A DNA stretch of 64,000 bases from Monarcha castaneiventris obscurior (taxonomy: Eukaryota > Chordata > Aves > Passeriformes > Monarchidae): contig JAMPIT010000484.1 in NCBI GenBank assembly GCA_026261815.1, forward strand, positions 13,056,501 to 13,120,500, written 5' to 3'. The position numbers and the translations under genes were made by a program. The notes below the pieces were generated by a model, which saw nothing but the letters and a program-made list of their open reading frames with translations, did no database searches and was not told the DNA's origin. Positions 28,701-42,600 of the stretch are shown piece by piece; position 1 is the first letter of the stretch, and each line of letters opens with the position of its first letter.

Positions 28701-31700
28701 GGTTAGCAGGAATGCAGTGTCAGAAACACACTTATTAACTGAAGGTGATCTTCCTGTTCCATAGAGCAATGGGAGTTTGGATTCTAGGAATTCTAGAAAC
28801 TGCAGCAATACATCACTATCTGAAGCAATTAACCTTGTCAGGTCTTGTTAGCTGGGATGCAGCTCTGAGCCCATGGAGCTGGTCTCCTCATACTTCGGAG
28901 TTACTTAATTTGTGCTGTGTCAGGGCTGCACACAAGCCCCTTGGAGCCAGCAAACCTCATGTGAAGCAAGATAGACCTCACTGCCATTCTTGCCTTTGCC
29001 TAATTTTTCAACTGCATTACCTGTGGGTCTTGGTTTACAAAGCCAATTTCACCTTTATATTACTGCTTTTATCATATTGCCTGACACTGTAGCTTTTGAA
29101 AGGCTAAGGAAAAAGCATATCTGGAGAACACACTGTTAAAACACTGAAAAAACACTATTTCTGGAGACTTTGCAATGGAAATGCCATTTATCTTCCTATG
29201 CAGTGATTTCAAGATCAAGCTGAGGGCGATGTTCCGGGCAATGTAATATGATTATACTTTCCTTGGGAGCTGGACAATATATCCTTTCTGAAAAATGATT
29301 ATATATTGATGAATGAAAAGGAAAACTTGACAAACTGCAGTGAAAATAACATCCCCCTTGAGAAAGTTTGTTTGATAAAACTATGACATCCCAGTATAAA
29401 TTCACTATTGCACTTTTTCCAGATTTTTTGATCCCTGGGAAAAAAAATTCTGTGATCAAAATTAAACTGAAGTGTTGAAAGTAGAAAGTCTTCCTTACCT
29501 GATATTAAAAACTTTTATGATGTCAGGATTTTTTACTATATTTTTTCATGGTTTGTTTTTCATATACAAAATTAACTTTGAGCTGCTGTTTCTCCACTAA
29601 AAAATACCAAGTTATGGTATATGTATTCATGTAGAAACTGAGAAAAAAATTATGTTAATGCACTCCTGAGTAAATATCTGTTAATTTTTCTATTCTCCCT
29701 TTGTGTTGCATGTGAGGGAAAAAAGTGCTTAAGAAATATTTGTAAGTAAATACCACTTGGTTTTTTAAAAATTTTGGTGGAACCAAACTATGATCCACCC
29801 CTGCCAATGTTTAAGTATCACTTGGTTTTTAGAATGCAAATACTTCCCCTGACTTTTGTCATGTACATTTGTAACCACTGGCAGACTCAAAGCTTCTGGA
29901 TGTTCCCAAGTGAGAGCTGTAAACTTCATTATTAATACAGATAATTGTGTTTAATATGTCTCTGAGAAGAAAAATGAAATACAGTGCAATTTTATGATGC
30001 TAGTAGAGGAAGCTTTGAAATCTCTGTTGAAGATAATGTTGTAAAAATTGAAACTGCTCAAACACACACTTACCATATATAGTTTTTTAAGAGGAAAGGC
30101 CTTTTCCTAGGTGAACAGGGACATTATTTATTGACAATATATGTCTGCACAGTAAGGGATAATAAATCTACATAGAAAAGCAGCCACAAAATAATTTTAC
30201 TATTACAGTTGGTGTCCTGGGCCAGATTAATCCCTGTATTTTTTCTGGTAGATCAGTAGAGTGGCACTAGGGATTCATTTATCGCTTATAAAAACACCCA
30301 TTCCTCAACTGTAACTCCCAAAGCCATCACCTTCTCTTGTATCAGAATATGGTCAAATGTTGTGTATCTATGTATATGTATGCTGATTTTACGTGCCTTT
30401 TGGCAAAAGTCACCATAACATACCATTGCTCATTCCAGATGTTGTAAAAAATAAAACATTTAAGCTAGAATTGCAAATGGAGAAGAACTTGCACTTTGGA
30501 TATTTTTGCATCCCTTGAAATCTGAATGAATACATTGCAATCAGTCCTTCTGTGTAGGGGTTTGTGAAAGCCAGATTTCCTAAATTCTCCAAGTAAGATA
30601 AAGGTTCTGCAGTTGCATAATGTTTAGTGCTAAGGTCTAGTATTTTTGGTCTTGCTGAATGAGGAGCCAACACTGACTTCTAATGGGTGAAAGCTGCCTG
30701 AGTCACAGAACCACATATAGGCATGAAAATATTGCTGTCTAAATTACTCAGTCTCCTTGTGGAAATTTTTACTCAGGATATTTTTTAATTTAGGAGAAGG
30801 AATAAAGGTGTGCTTCCTTAGCAAAAAAAAATATGTTGTTCTAAGTGGCATAATATCTATTTTATATACATATATCACTCAGATACTTCAAAATCTAAGT
30901 GTCGTAACAACATCAGTGTAGGTAACTCATGTGATGTTCCTAATGTGATTCTCATTTGGTAGATTAGATTTGATATAGAATGAGATAAGCAGATTAGAAT
31001 AATTGTGTATATATCTACACAATTAAGAAACAGATCTTCAGTATTTTCTGAAGTGACAGGGTCAGTAATTGAAATCTTTTTCATGGCATGATCTAGAAGT
31101 ATTATCAGCACCAGCTTCTGTGATTCATACCTTGGGTCACCTGTCATAAGCAAGTTCCTATCGATCTATGACTAGGTATAAAAAAGAGCTTCATGAATGT
31201 AGGTAGCCTTCTTTTCATTCCTCTGGAGTAGGAGTGTCTTCATTACTCAGAGTCTCGGTAGAAAATGTGCAAATAAGGTGTATCACTGTGTTGAAAACCC
31301 GTGAGTTTCCAGCACCCCTGGTGGTGAAGAGTTGAGATGTAATTAGCAACGTGTTCCATTTGCCATGGATTGGTTACTCCTTACCAGGGTATGTTTTTCA
31401 GAAATTCTGTTGAGTTTCTGTCTGCATCTTTTAATGTTTAAATACATTTTTTTTTTTCCTAAAAGAAAATTTAAGTGTTTTTCCTTTAGGTAATTTTACC
31501 TAAGTGATTTGTAGAACCTAGGACAGAGGCAAGAGGCGCATTATTGTCTCCTGCCTGGTCCTCTAACTTCGCTAGGCTGTTAGCACCGGGCATGTTAGTT
31601 CTGGGCTAGGCAGTACTAGACATGGCAATGTGAAGCTGTGGTCTGGAGAGGTTGTTAAGAGTGCTGTGAGCAGGTAAGAACATCAGAGGTGTGTGACAAT

Positions 31701-34700
31701 TTTCAGTCGCTGTGTCCACAGGCACATAGCAGCTGTCTTTTACTTTGTGCATGTTCTGTTAACAGTTCATCTTTCTCTGAAAGCCCTGCCCTGCTTGCAG
31801 TTAACAAAGATTCATTACCTCCACCCCAGCATTCCACGTCTGCACGGCAAGAGGTGCTGACTTATCTTCCTGTTTTCATCATCTACCTTCAAATGTGCCT
31901 AATGCATTGCCTGTTGACAATCATTGTTTCCTTGGTAGCCTAGATTTCTTTTGCATATTTTGGCAAGGCTATAAGGACATACAAGTATAAAATTATATCA
32001 TCTTATATAATGTTGAATTCTTCACATACCATTCACTTAGCCAGCAGTAGTGGAGATGGGAGATGTAATGCATCCTTCTGTGGAAGTACTTTTATGATTG
32101 CAGCATGGAGAGAGAATGTATTAATTTTTAAAATCTTCTCTTGTATCAGTACAAAATTTCCTTGTGGTGTGTTAAGATATTAATAATGAAACTGCCTTAA
32201 GTGTTAGTTCACATGGGATCATTTCAAGATACATATGTTAATGAGAGTAGTCTGTCCCACAGCTTGGAGGAGTTTACTGAAATTCAGAGTACTTACAGGC
32301 CAGTTAGTCAAATTTGTATCCCAAAAGCTGTGAACTGCAGCTAAATATTTGACCTTACTACTGCGCATTAAAATTATTTCTCAAATTTTATGCCACAGTT
32401 CCTTATTACTTAGCATAGTAGTGAGGAATTTATAAATAAATAATACCAAGACACTGAATATTTTGAAAACAATTTTTCCTGGGAGGAAAATACAGAATGA
32501 ATGACTCTTATAATTCTAGATCTTTTAAATGAAGAAACAACCACCCTCTAATATTTAATTGGGAGAAAATTAAGATAGAAAACAAGTTTTTTGTTAGTTC
32601 ACATAATTTCTTTTTTTTTTTTTTTTGTTCCCTGTCTGTGTTTTGCAAAGTTCAGCAGTCGAGCATGACTTAAAAAACAGTAAAGTTCCCTTAGGGACAC
32701 TTTGGGGATTAGAGACATACTGTAGTAGAAAATGTAAACATGATAGAGCAAAGAGCAAGGTCATGCAGAGCACTGTCTGTTAGCAGAAGATCTTAAAATT
32801 GATTCACTGCTTCTCTATAAATTCTCTCTGCAGAGAAATACTGATCTCTGACACACAGACTGGGTGATCATTATTGCAGGAAGGCTTTGCATAAAGTACA
32901 GTTGCTGAAGAAGACTGGAAAGATGACTCTTTTCAGATCATCAGTTGTGTTATTCCAGTCTAGAATTAATGGTCTTGGTGTAAAGGCTTGTTAGACTTAA
33001 AAACTATAGAAATAAAGTGAATTACTGTAACCTAAAGAAGTCTCTAAAGCTGCTAGGAGTATAGATTTATATTGTGCTTTAAAGAAGGACATAAAGTGAA
33101 GCCCAGGTGAGGATTAGTGCAGTATAACTGATCTAAGGTACCAATAAATCCCAAACTCCTTGAACTCAGCTTTTGGCCACAACATCAAAAGGTACCATTT
33201 ATTTTTAATATAAAATTGGTTTGTTTTAGGTATATTGCTTTTTAGAGCAGTCAGGCATCATCAGTGTTAAGTATGTCTGTTCATCACCTCTTGGAAATCG
33301 TTATGACCATGATTTTAGTTTGGAACAATATTTCTCTTACTGTCTGGCCCCATTTTTGAAAGTGATAGTGAGCCTGTCTCCTGTGATCAGCACAGACAAG
33401 TGATTGACTCTCATATGGGTCTGAATTAACACCCACTCTGGAAGAGGCAGAAGTGCCATGTCTGCCTGCCAGTGTTGAGGTTTGCCATTGGAAGTTGAGG
33501 GATAACAAAGGATTTTAATTTTCTAAGGTAGCATTTGCTTAACCTTCTGCATCATGCCATTTTTTGAGTACCAAGCTTTTCTGTTTAAGAGTCTGGTAAT
33601 TTTTTTTTGTTTTTGAGATATACTTTTTAGTCAGGGAACAGAATAGAGATATCAGAATGCTAAAACAACCGATAGTTGCTCTTATCTGAAGATTAAGTAA
33701 GATTTTGGAGAACATGGAGAATGTTGCAGAATATTTGTGACCCTTCACCAACTCCTACAACCACAAATGGACGGAATTTAAGGGAGGATCTTACAAGTAG
33801 GAATCTTGCTGTTCCTGAGCAGCAAAGCACTTAAGCACTTACTCAGCTGAAGCACGTGGGTAGTTCTACTGAATCCACATCTGATTTGCTTGTGAGAAAG
33901 CATATGTTTAAATGCTTTAGTGAACAGGAGCAGACCACTCTGTGACTTTCAGGACTTGACCCTAGTAGTCAAGAAAAAAATTCTCAAAGGGATTCTGTAG
34001 ACTTGGAGTATAATCCCTAATGGTGAGTGCAGGTTTTTCCTGCATCTTTCCACACCCTTGACTCAAAGAACTCTGAGTCACCTGTTTCTGTTAAGACTTG
34101 TATATATGTATGTATCTCTTCTACAGTGTTTCTCACTTTCCCTATAAACTGTGTCTTCAGTGATTTGAAACATTACTTTTGTTCTTTGTAACTCAGTGGC
34201 ACTGCATGGAAAATTTTGGTTGTTCGTTTAATGGGCATGGTGGGGGGACTTCACATTTGGGGTGAACAGAAAACCAGATTTAATCAGTGTGTTTCAAATA
34301 TATTATACAAATATATTGTATTATATGAAATTATGAAATAATCATAACCCAGAAATTCTAGAATAGGAAAGTGATGGAAATTCTGGGTAGAGGTTGAAAT
34401 TCTGGATAGGAAAATTATTTTGGCAGCTTTGATCATGGTGAAAAACCCCTGAGCAGAGATCAGTGCAAAGTCATTTTTATAATTCCCAAGTTTTAGATGG
34501 GCTTCTTCATTCTGTTGCAGTTACATTATGTTTAATTCCTTTCTGTTAGAATTACTGATTTTAAAATGCTCATTTGAAGTAGAACAGTTGTTAGTCTAAC
34601 TCTTGTAATAAAGATTGGATTTTATCTAGTGCACTTTTGCTTTATCACAGTTGTTTTCTATTATTAAAGTGGAATATGCAAATATATACTTAGTTGCTGC

Positions 34701-36439
34701 ACTCTACATGATTAACTCATAGCACAGAATCAGTAGATTTGAATAAAAGGTACTGTATATAAAGCAAACCTGAAGATTTAATAAGCTTTGGAGATAACTC
34801 TTTTTAGTGCACTTGGCTAAATGCAGATATTTTGATCAATAATGGGTAAGGGTAAAGAGGGTACTGCCATCTTGCATGCATGAGATCAGTAAGATGGAAC
34901 TTTTATTTTGGATGATTTTGCCTTGAAGATTAATCAGCTGTACACATGCTGTGCAATTACAATTTTAGTAGCATGATCAGCTTTGAGAAAAAGAAAATTT
35001 GGTTCTTGATGCCATTGGCAAAAGAATCTGGAGAACAGCAGTATAAATGGGTGAAAAAAATGCCTGGTGCCCTTTTCCATTTATCCTAATCTTCCTTTTT
35101 CCCAGTTATCTAAACCCTGTTTATCTGAGACATGTACCTGGTCCCATTGGCTCTAAGCAAAATGAATTTTTTTCCTTTTCACTGCTTGCTTAAGTAACAG
35201 GACTGGGTGTCTCCTGAACTCACTTTTGCTCTGTGCTTCAGTCTCCTTCCCTTGTAAGTCATTCCATATGTTTATTGTACGTGTCAAATTGTTCAAACTG
35301 TTATTTCTAGATTGTTTTATTTAAGATTTATTTTTAAACAGGCAAATACAAATTTAGTGAGCCTGCCTCTGTGTGGACCAGTGTTGACACCCTGTGGCTA
35401 ACTAGATTAAATCAGAGAGGAATATTTAGTAGGGGTATCCTGAGGGACATCTCCCAGGCTTTAGCCACTGCTTGAATACAGTAGTCTCATAACTGAGCTG
35501 GGTACTGACTGTGCAGCAGGTTTCTGCTCTCATTTCCTTGAGGGAATATGTGAAAATAGTACAATAATGTATTGAATAGCAACTGAACTTTATGGCTACT
35601 TTTCCTTATCCTTAACTGCTTCTATGCTAAGGGAAGAGGTGGATGCCAAGTGTGCAAATGCATTATGTGTTGTGTGTCTTTCAAACAGTCATAAAATCAG
35701 TGTTCTATTCATTGACCATTCCAAACATTCAGTTACAAAATCTTTCAGTCTTTTTTATTGCTGTTGTGAACATGGCATTTCTCTGGAAATTGTTGCTATG
35801 TAATTTATTTTATATTTGAATGTCTTTACACTAAGAGCAGTGCTTCAACCTTAAAGCAGTAAATTCAGAGGAGCAGCACTGAATGCAGAGACTTTAATTG
35901 ACTGGGAGTAAGGTGCACTTTAAGCACTGGTAAAAATATGGATTTTTAATAACATACATTTGACTTTTACTATGGATTTAAGGCATCATGTGAAAATATA
36001 AAGCCTGGATGTTATTTTTTGTTATTTAGCTGTGTAATGATGGCTTAAAAAAAAAAAAAAATTATGTACCACTCAAAGTACTTTTTATCATTCTTTAAGG
36101 AAACTCCATAAGTGAAGCCAAGGAAAAAAGACAACCTCAGAATAAATTCACCATTCATGAAGTCAGAGGCTGAATTTTTGCCAGTAGTTAGTGTGTTCAT
36201 TGAGTAGTCATGAACAAGAAATCATACCCTCTTCAGGCACTCAGGTGAAGTGATGGTCCTTACAGCATAACCTCGTGGACAGGTTCACATCAAGAAGGGC
36301 AGTTTTTTCACTCCTTCCCTGTTCCTCTTTCTTCCCTGCTGCCTCCATATACTCACACTTCCATTGGGAACACTCTTACACCAGGTCTCTTGAGCTGCTC
36401 AGCACAAAGGAAGGGAAAGAGGGAGTCTTTCAGGGGAGC
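25791..36439. other. Intronic sequence, no gene seen
   Basis: AT-rich intron. Less AT-rich blocks lie at about 26270-26560, 28030-28340 and 28840-29010 and give open frames of about 75-115 codons on both strands, without domains I recognise. Three short copies of a GAAATTCTGG-like unit lie at 34352-34414. T16 is at 32611-32626 and A15 at 36047-36061. No exon or RNA gene is supported. Confidence 0.6.
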
Positions 36440-36602
36440 AGGTGCCAAGCCAGTTAAGGCTTTTTAGATCAAAACTAGCACTTTCAGTTTCACCCAGACG
36501 TTGGCAGACGGCCAGTGCAGGTCACAGAGTGTTGGTGTAAAGATCTCTGTTTAAAACACACGATTTGCTAAATGGATTGCTGCCTTCTGCATTAGCTCAG
36601 AT
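36440..36602 (+). repeat. Probable ancient LINE-like interspersed repeat
   Basis: The order of pieces here (AAGGCTTTTTAGATCAAAAC, TAGCACTTTCAGTTTCACCC, GGCAGACGGCCAGTGCAGGT, GTTGGTGTAA, GATTGCTGCCTTCTGCATTA) follows a consensus I recall from many amniote genomes, in which a phrase like GGCTTTATAGGTCAAAACCA leads to GGCAGCCAGTGCAG and later to CTGCATTCTGCACCAGCT. I cannot name the family with confidence; it is probably an old LINE 3' region. It lies in + orientation and is heavily diverged. The limits are approximate. Confidence 0.5.
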
Positions 36603-39600
36603 ATTCCCTTGCATCAGCCCTGGGGTTGCCTCGTGTTGAGCACATCACAGTCATTAACCCAAGAGGGCACTTTAGACTAAATTCTTACCCAACTTTATAC
36701 CCTCTCTAGTGCCAGCCCTCCCAGGGGATGTGGTATTATAATCAGAACAGTTATGATATTGGTTGTTGACCTGCCACCATTGTGAGCTGCCTGTTCTCTA
36801 TAACCACCACCTATAAGCCTTCCCCTCTTCCTTAAATAAACTGTATGTCAGCTTTTTTGGGACATTGTACCCACTGATGCCACATGACTTGTGTTATCCA
36901 TTAACAATAATCATTAGATCTGTTAAAGCTTCTGTGATTTAATTTTTTTTTTTTTATGATTAAAGGAATGCCAAAAAAATTCTATATTCTTGGGTTAACT
37001 GAAGAGTTCTGTCGCAGTGTGTTTTTGGAAAATAGGTAGTTGAACCTTTTTTCCTCCCTATCTTTCCATGGGTAATTTACTGCAACAGTCCTTGAGGTAA
37101 AATTATTTTAATATGGTTTATTTGATATTTCTCCTTTCATTTTAACCCTTAAGGCTGGGCAGAAAGCTGTTCCTCTGTGGGTACCTGACACCCCCCAAAA
37201 GATCCTTCCACTTTAAATAACACCAACAGTCCAAAAGGCTCTGTCACTTCAAATTTATGCAACCCATGCTGCTTTTGCTGTACTGAAGATTTTTCTTATG
37301 GTTTTGAGGGAGAACAGGTCTGCCTTGTGAGCTTTCCACCCTATCTCCCTTTAACCTCTCAAACCTCTTTCCCTCGTTTCAAGTTTCATTACTTATACTT
37401 TGACCAGCTTTACTTGTTGCCAGTTTTAGACTTTCACATTCCAGTTATTATATTCACTTGGGAATAAAAGCTTGGTGTGCTATAAATTTACTTTTCTTTT
37501 ACAAGAAACAGAATATAGTTCTTTGGAAGTTAATCTATTGTCCCCATTCATCTGATAACCTTTGTGCTGTTTTTTTCTTTGAGAAAGTGAGTGAAAACAT
37601 ATTTTAGTGTTCTTGTAATAAAGTGTTTGAGTATAAGAAACCAAAGTATATGGATTTACTATATTTTAATATAGTCTTACGTGTAAAGATCTCGAAGACA
37701 TAGCATTTAGAAATTTTTAGACAATGGACAACAAATTTAACCAAAACACAATGTGAATTCTCTTTTAATTTTTTTCCTTCTACCATGGGAAAATGTATTT
37801 CTTTTCTCTTTAAGTGTGTTGCTCTTCATAATCCTCCTTAAAACTTGAAAGTGTCAGTCATCTAGATAATTGAAAACATATAATAAATGTAAGACATATA
37901 GTTGTTAAATTAACTACTGAGTACATTTAAAGACAAAAGTCTATAGCAAAAATGTTTTTTTCCCAAGTTTTTCTTGCTTCTAATTATGCACTAAAGAAAA
38001 AAAATAGATTTTACAGTTAGTGAGGTTAAAATATTCTTTTCTGTTTAGTCTTTCATCTTGAGTTTTGAGAAGATGAACTACCATGTTTATCATACTTATT
38101 TTGACCTTAACCTTTTTTTAATGAAAGAGACTTAAAATGTCCCAGCTGGCATGTCTCCCACTGCTGTGAAAAAAAAAAAGAAAGAAAACTTTGAGTAGCT
38201 CTTTCTGTGCAGTAGTCGTAGCAGGCTGAATAAAACCATATAATGTATTAAGCACAGAGTCAGTAATCTGTTATTTGGAGATGGAATTTGAGACATGTCT
38301 TGCCCCAGTTTGTGATTAAACCTATGAAGAAGCACTTTAGAGAAAAAAAAAAAAAGGTCATAAAATATATTAGTAATTATGCAAAAGCATTTAAATATGC
38401 TTTATTTCTATAATTTTGCATCAATAAATGCAATCCCAACAATCATCATAACATCTCTATACTTTTAAGGTAAGGTAGTTTGGCTCAGTGCAAGGTTTAT
38501 GTACCAGACCATTAGGTCTGAACTAGGACATTCCATGTGTTTTTAGTGGAATTTACAAAATGTGTACCAGCTGGAGGTCTGATTCAAGGAACATGATGTA
38601 AACCTCTGTACATTGCCTACAAAAGCACTCCAGAATTACAGGTGAGAATTAGCTCTGGGAATATGTTCTGCTTTGAGGATCGAAAGGGCATTGCTTCACA
38701 TAAATTAGCAGATTCTGCATTGGTGCAAAAGTAACGAGATACAAAGATTATCTTTCTTTTTAAATTATTTTACGATTTTTTTCACAAGTGTGTCTTGCAT
38801 CAAATTTAAAGGAGATGAGGTGCAGTTATCTTGCTGTCTATATCAGATGTCTGTTAGTGAATATTGGCTGAGAGCACTTCTGAATGGAGAACACCTTGCT
38901 CCAGATCGCTCCCAGACACATGTGGGAACCAGTGAAAGGCTTCCCAGATAACAGCACCATTTGGCCAGGGTCAAAAATGAGAAATAATTCAGTGCCTTAG
39001 GTCTCATTCTAGTGATGAGCATTATGTTCTGGTCCTCAGAACTTGAAATGTATGCTAGTAATTTTTGGCAGTTCTAGAAGAGTAAATAACACTTCTTCCT
39101 TTGGAACAAAGGGAGAATCAAGCAGACAGACCCTAGGAAGCTTATGACTAATGCAAAGGAGTAAAAGTTTTAGGAACTCCTTATAGGAGTACTTCACCTA
39201 AAAGCTGTTAGTAGCTACACACTCTAGGTGTGTATAAAACCTGTGTATGTTGCTGATTATGTTATATGCAGAATTACAATTTTATCTAGATAAAATGTTC
39301 TATTCTCATAGAGTACTAGAGAGAGTGTTCTTCCTGACTCCATTAAAATTATCCATGCTTTATAAGTATTACTGCTAATTAGTGCAGTATAAAGTTGTTG
39401 AAAGCCATACTTGAAAGCCACACATCAGCAAATGCATGCCCTTGTGCACTGATGCAACGTGTTGGTGTAACAAGGACTTCACTCAATGTGTTCAAAATCT
39501 GTAGGAAGTTCCTCTGGATTATTTGTGATGTCAGTATTTCAGCTGTGTAGCTCTAATACCTCAGCTTTCCTGACTTTTCATTAGAAGCCTAAATATGGGA

Positions 39601-42600
39601 GAAGGTGAAAATTTTTCTTTTTACCAGGAGGACTGGAGTCCTCTTAATTCATATGTCACACTTGAAGTTGTGTGCAGTTGTGGCAGTGACCTGGAAGGAG
39701 CTGTGACTTTGGTCAGTCTTGTGGCATCAGTTTTAGCCTGATACACTCTTGGATCAGAGGGACAAAGGGTTGTGAGTAGGAGAAAGATACAAGATTTGTA
39801 CCTCAGCTAGTTTATTATTCTTGGTAAAAATCATAAATGCTGATGGAGTAAGATTGGCAAATCTGTTCTTTATTAATGATCTGAAGTAATTACAGGTTAA
39901 TATTGCAGATGCCTATATTTTGTTAAAAAGCGTATCAAGTAGCAGTATTTTTTAATCCAGTGTCTTCTAAATAAGAAAGAAGTAAATGAATGAGATATTA
40001 TAGTCTAAAAAGGATTTGCTTGAAGCTGTCAATGTCCTGGTAACTTTTAAAACAGTACCCTCCACAAATATTAAAGAAATATACCATATTTAAGCATTAG
40101 ATGTTCATTATCCTCTGAATAGATATCCTAATTTATTTTTCTCTTTGTGGTACTGTTGTGTGAGGGATAGGTAGTGGTAAAGGGATGTTTAAAATCTTCG
40201 TTATGGTGGCATTATGTAACACTCACTTTTCAACACAGTTACAGTGTTTCAATTTGCAAATTTTACATACTAAAAAAAACCTCAGTCCAGCAAGCTGCAA
40301 ACTTTTAAAGACTTTAAATCTGCCAAATTATAGCCACTTATTTTTGCCTGACATATTTTCAGCTTAGACCCACATAGGAGCTGCCAAACTTGTTTCTTTT
40401 CATTACCTGTTCTATGTCTGGCTCGAAGTTTAGATTTTAGAAAATGGAAAAAAGCTGTTTGTGAAATCACAAGGCTCTTGAGCTCTTAGTTTCCTCTTAG
40501 TATCAACGTTTATTTATTTAGGTTTGGGCTGGGTTTCAAAAGATTGAAATTGGAAACAGAGAAGGTGACTCTGAATACCATTTATCTGTATGTAAGCGAA
40601 CATTCAATGTACATTTAATTTAAAAAATTGCTGTTTCCTACAAGAGGGAGATATTTTTCACATTGTTAAAACATTTTTAGAGGTCACTAGGTGGTCATGT
40701 CACCAGCAGGGAGTTTTTGTTTGGCAGGCTGCATTAGCAGTTAGTAACAAATGCCTCCCATGATTCTGCGTTCAAAAGGAGTTGCTTTGCAAGTAACAAA
40801 TACTTACAACCTGAGAACTGAAGTATAAAAAGTAGTGACAGGGGAAAATGTTTGGAAATGTAAAACAGCATCTTTAGTGGCCAAATTGGAGTGTTTAGGG
40901 AGTTGAAGATTACATATCTACTTTATACTTGAGTTTGGAGTTTACAGAAGCAATAATATTTTCACTACTGCAGTTGTGAGTCTCATCGTTTCTAAAGAAC
41001 TGTAAATTTGCAGCTTACAGAAGTCCTTGTTTTGGGCTGTAATTAACTCTTTCAATGTAATTGTCATCAGAGCCTTCACACTTGTTTTAAATTTTGTTTC
41101 CTTATGTGGGTTTACATATTTTATGAATGCCTATAAATATTATGACTTAATTTTCCTCATCTTTAAAATGTTTTAAAAATTAAAAAGAAATAAAACTGAA
41201 TAACACCAAATGTGTACAGAAGGTTTGGCCAAATCTACGCTGGGAGAGAATGGAAGCCATGTTTGAGAAATTCTTTGTAATCTCTTACTTTGTTGTCTTT
41301 CTGGATTGAGATATGGTGTGTAAACATTCACTAGTGAGAGTACAATGGAAATAGTATTTGGAAAGTAAAAGTAGTTGGAGTTGGACTGAAAATATCAATT
41401 TATTATATTTGTAATACAATTCATTTTTAAACAAATGTCATTAGTAGCTGGAACAGCTAAGGATTTCTTCCCTTAAATATAGGGTTCACTTTTTCGTGAT
41501 GACTGTAATAGAGACATTCTGGTTATTTCAGTGTATCATTTAGGCCCCATGCGAAAGAAATCAGGGAAGGACTCTAGAAGAAGATTAATGCCTATGTGAT
41601 ACTAATCTGAAGCAGCTGCCTGACTTAGGACTGCATTGATTCACACTTAAGCTCTGACCCTGGCACCTTTCCTGCTGTATTGTCAAAGTCTCCATAGTCC
41701 CTAGGCCTTATGCACTTGGATGTCCTTGATAGGCTGGTTGTATTTTTCATTTAAACTGACCATGTCCAGAGTGAGAACTTCTTGGTAGGAGAGGATCTGG
41801 TCTGGATGCTCTGCCTTCCCCGTTTCACATGAGGTGCACCTTCTGTGGACAAAGCCAGAACCAGGATGAATTGGACACATGTGGTCTTTTCCTCTGGCCC
41901 CTCGAAATACATGTTTTTTTACACCAGAGCTTTGTATGTCTCCAGGAGAGGCTCTTGGTGATGGACAGTACTGGAAGTCTGCAAATGGAGAATACCTCTG
42001 AAGGATGGCAGGATGAGATGTGAGAGTAATCCCAGCAACTCACCTTTACACTCAACTTCCACAGGAAGGAAACTCTAGAATATATGAGATAGAAGAGAGT
42101 TGCTGTGCCCTCTGATCCTGTGACCTTGCTAAAACCAGGCCCCCAGTCTGGATGAGCTGAAGAATAATGTGCGCCAGCTGTGCAGGCTGCATGTAGCATT
42201 GGGAACCAAGAATCTTTGACAAAAAAAGGTGCTTGGAAAGGCACTTTAGGCCAATTGATACCACATGGTGACCTTATGAGGACTAGAGTCCTTGGGGTCC
42301 CTTTTCAGAATTAGACTTGGACCAAAGCTAGCAGCTGGATTTTTTTTACTCTGGAGGGTTGCTGTGGTTTAGTGAGCTATAGTATTGCTTGTCTGTATTG
42401 AATAGGGAAAGACCATGCCTGGAATTCTCAATATCTGTATTTTATTATACTCAGAAGACACATTCTGATAATTTTTTCTGGGGATTCCTGGTAGGAGCAA
42501 TATGAAACTTAATCCTTACCTCAAGCTCTGTGGTACTAGAGTAGCTTGTGCATTACTGTGGTTAGGGCTCGTGAAGATGCAGGAGAGCATTTTCACAGGT

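Noticed and set aside
28745..29092. 115-codon + frame with a hydrophobic end
   Set aside because: It has no recognisable family, the context is intronic, and no transcript signals are visible.
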